From the NCBI RefSeq assembly GCF_003932845.1, contig NZ_RQZH01000003.1, forward strand, positions 117,151 through 181,150: a DNA stretch of 64,000 bases, read 5' to 3'. This stretch comes from Prevotella sp. OH937_COT-195 (GTDB lineage Bacteria; Bacteroidota; Bacteroidia; Bacteroidales; Bacteroidaceae). This document shows, piece by piece, positions 63,905-64,000 of the stretch; the stretch's first letter is position 1; the number at the start of each line of letters is the position of its first letter. The position numbers and the translations under genes were made by a program. A model generated the notes under the pieces. It was not told the origin of the DNA, ran no database searches, and saw only the letters and a program-made list of their open reading frames with translations.

Positions 63905-64000
63905 ACAGTTTTATCTTGTTCTCATGGTCTCGTATTATGTCGTTTTCAAGTTCATTTTTTTTCTTGTCGTTCTTTCTTATGCTCCACCTGAACAATATCC
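63905..64000 (-). CDS. C-terminal end of an unknown protein (cut by window end)
   Basis: Minus-strand frame 'ILFRWSIRKNDKKKNELEND' 'IIRDHENKIKL' stops at 63905-63907. A charged helical tail, as found after a last membrane helix in sensor or transport proteins. Only 31 residues are visible, so neither function nor reality is certain. Confidence 0.4.

Overview
The window looks like chromosomal DNA of a member of the order Bacteroidales, with a Prevotellaceae-like flavour. The evidence is of four kinds. Promoters match the Bacteroidetes sigma-factor pattern (TTTG, 19-20 bases, TAnnTTTG) and genes lack strong Shine-Dalgarno sites. A UpxY-type NusG paralogue heads a capsule locus. Surface proteins are of BspA and PKD type. 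The housekeeping genes pckA, upp, glmS, korAB and a type-I glutamine synthetase are present. No rRNA, complete tRNA or CRISPR array was seen.

Layout. 1-509: 5' part of an isopentenyl-diphosphate isomerase gene (cut by the window), then a decayed IS4-type transposase fragment. 1.4-6.9 kb: a YqiA-like hydrolase fused to a degenerate nucleotidase domain, two overlapping genes for dynamin-like GTPases, and a MaoC-type dehydratase. 7-19.1 kb: a secreted family-2 glycoside hydrolase that has lost its catalytic centre, a BspA-like surface protein, a metal-efflux permease with an HMA domain, glutamine synthetase, and a secreted PKD protein. 19.2-22.3 kb: a small restriction-modification island next to a 3' fragment of a tRNA-Met(CAT) gene. 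It holds a broken XRE regulator, a DNA adenine methyltransferase with a C9 tract, its endonuclease partner, and the ruin of a second methyltransferase.

22.5-42.3 kb (all minus strand, transcribed from right to left): a capsule or surface-polysaccharide locus. It starts with a UpxY-like antiterminator and a Wzx flippase. Then come a glycerophosphodiesterase / cytidylyltransferase / LicD trio, a WbsX-type protein, a frameshifted acyltransferase, six glycosyltransferases, three hexapeptide acetyltransferases plus a fragment of a fourth, a Wzy-like polymerase, and a nucleotidyltransferase-fold protein. glmS (UDP-GlcNAc supply) lies immediately after. 42.3-43.9 kb: a strong promoter followed by a foldable transcript (candidate small RNA) and an outer-membrane protein gene broken in an A8 tract.

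43.9-49.7 kb: an AlbA/ATPase-type regulator with a coding 21-bp minisatellite, an LTA-synthase-family transferase, and an ArnT-like glycosyltransferase. 50.2-53.0 kb: 2-oxoacid:ferredoxin oxidoreductase (korAB). 54.1-60.1 kb: a type III restriction-modification operon (mod, rhuM-like, res), with res frameshifted. 60.1-64 kb: an internally deleted IS982-type element, pckA, upp, a second IS982 remnant, and the tail of an unknown gene at the window edge.

Three copies of a roughly 200-bp MITE-like repeat (49.8, 53.4 and 60.6 kb) lie in the right third. The recurring theme is surface and defence genes carrying slippage tracts, frameshifts or repeats. That fits a locus under diversifying or phase-variable selection. 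Frameshifts could also be sequence errors and need read-level confirmation.
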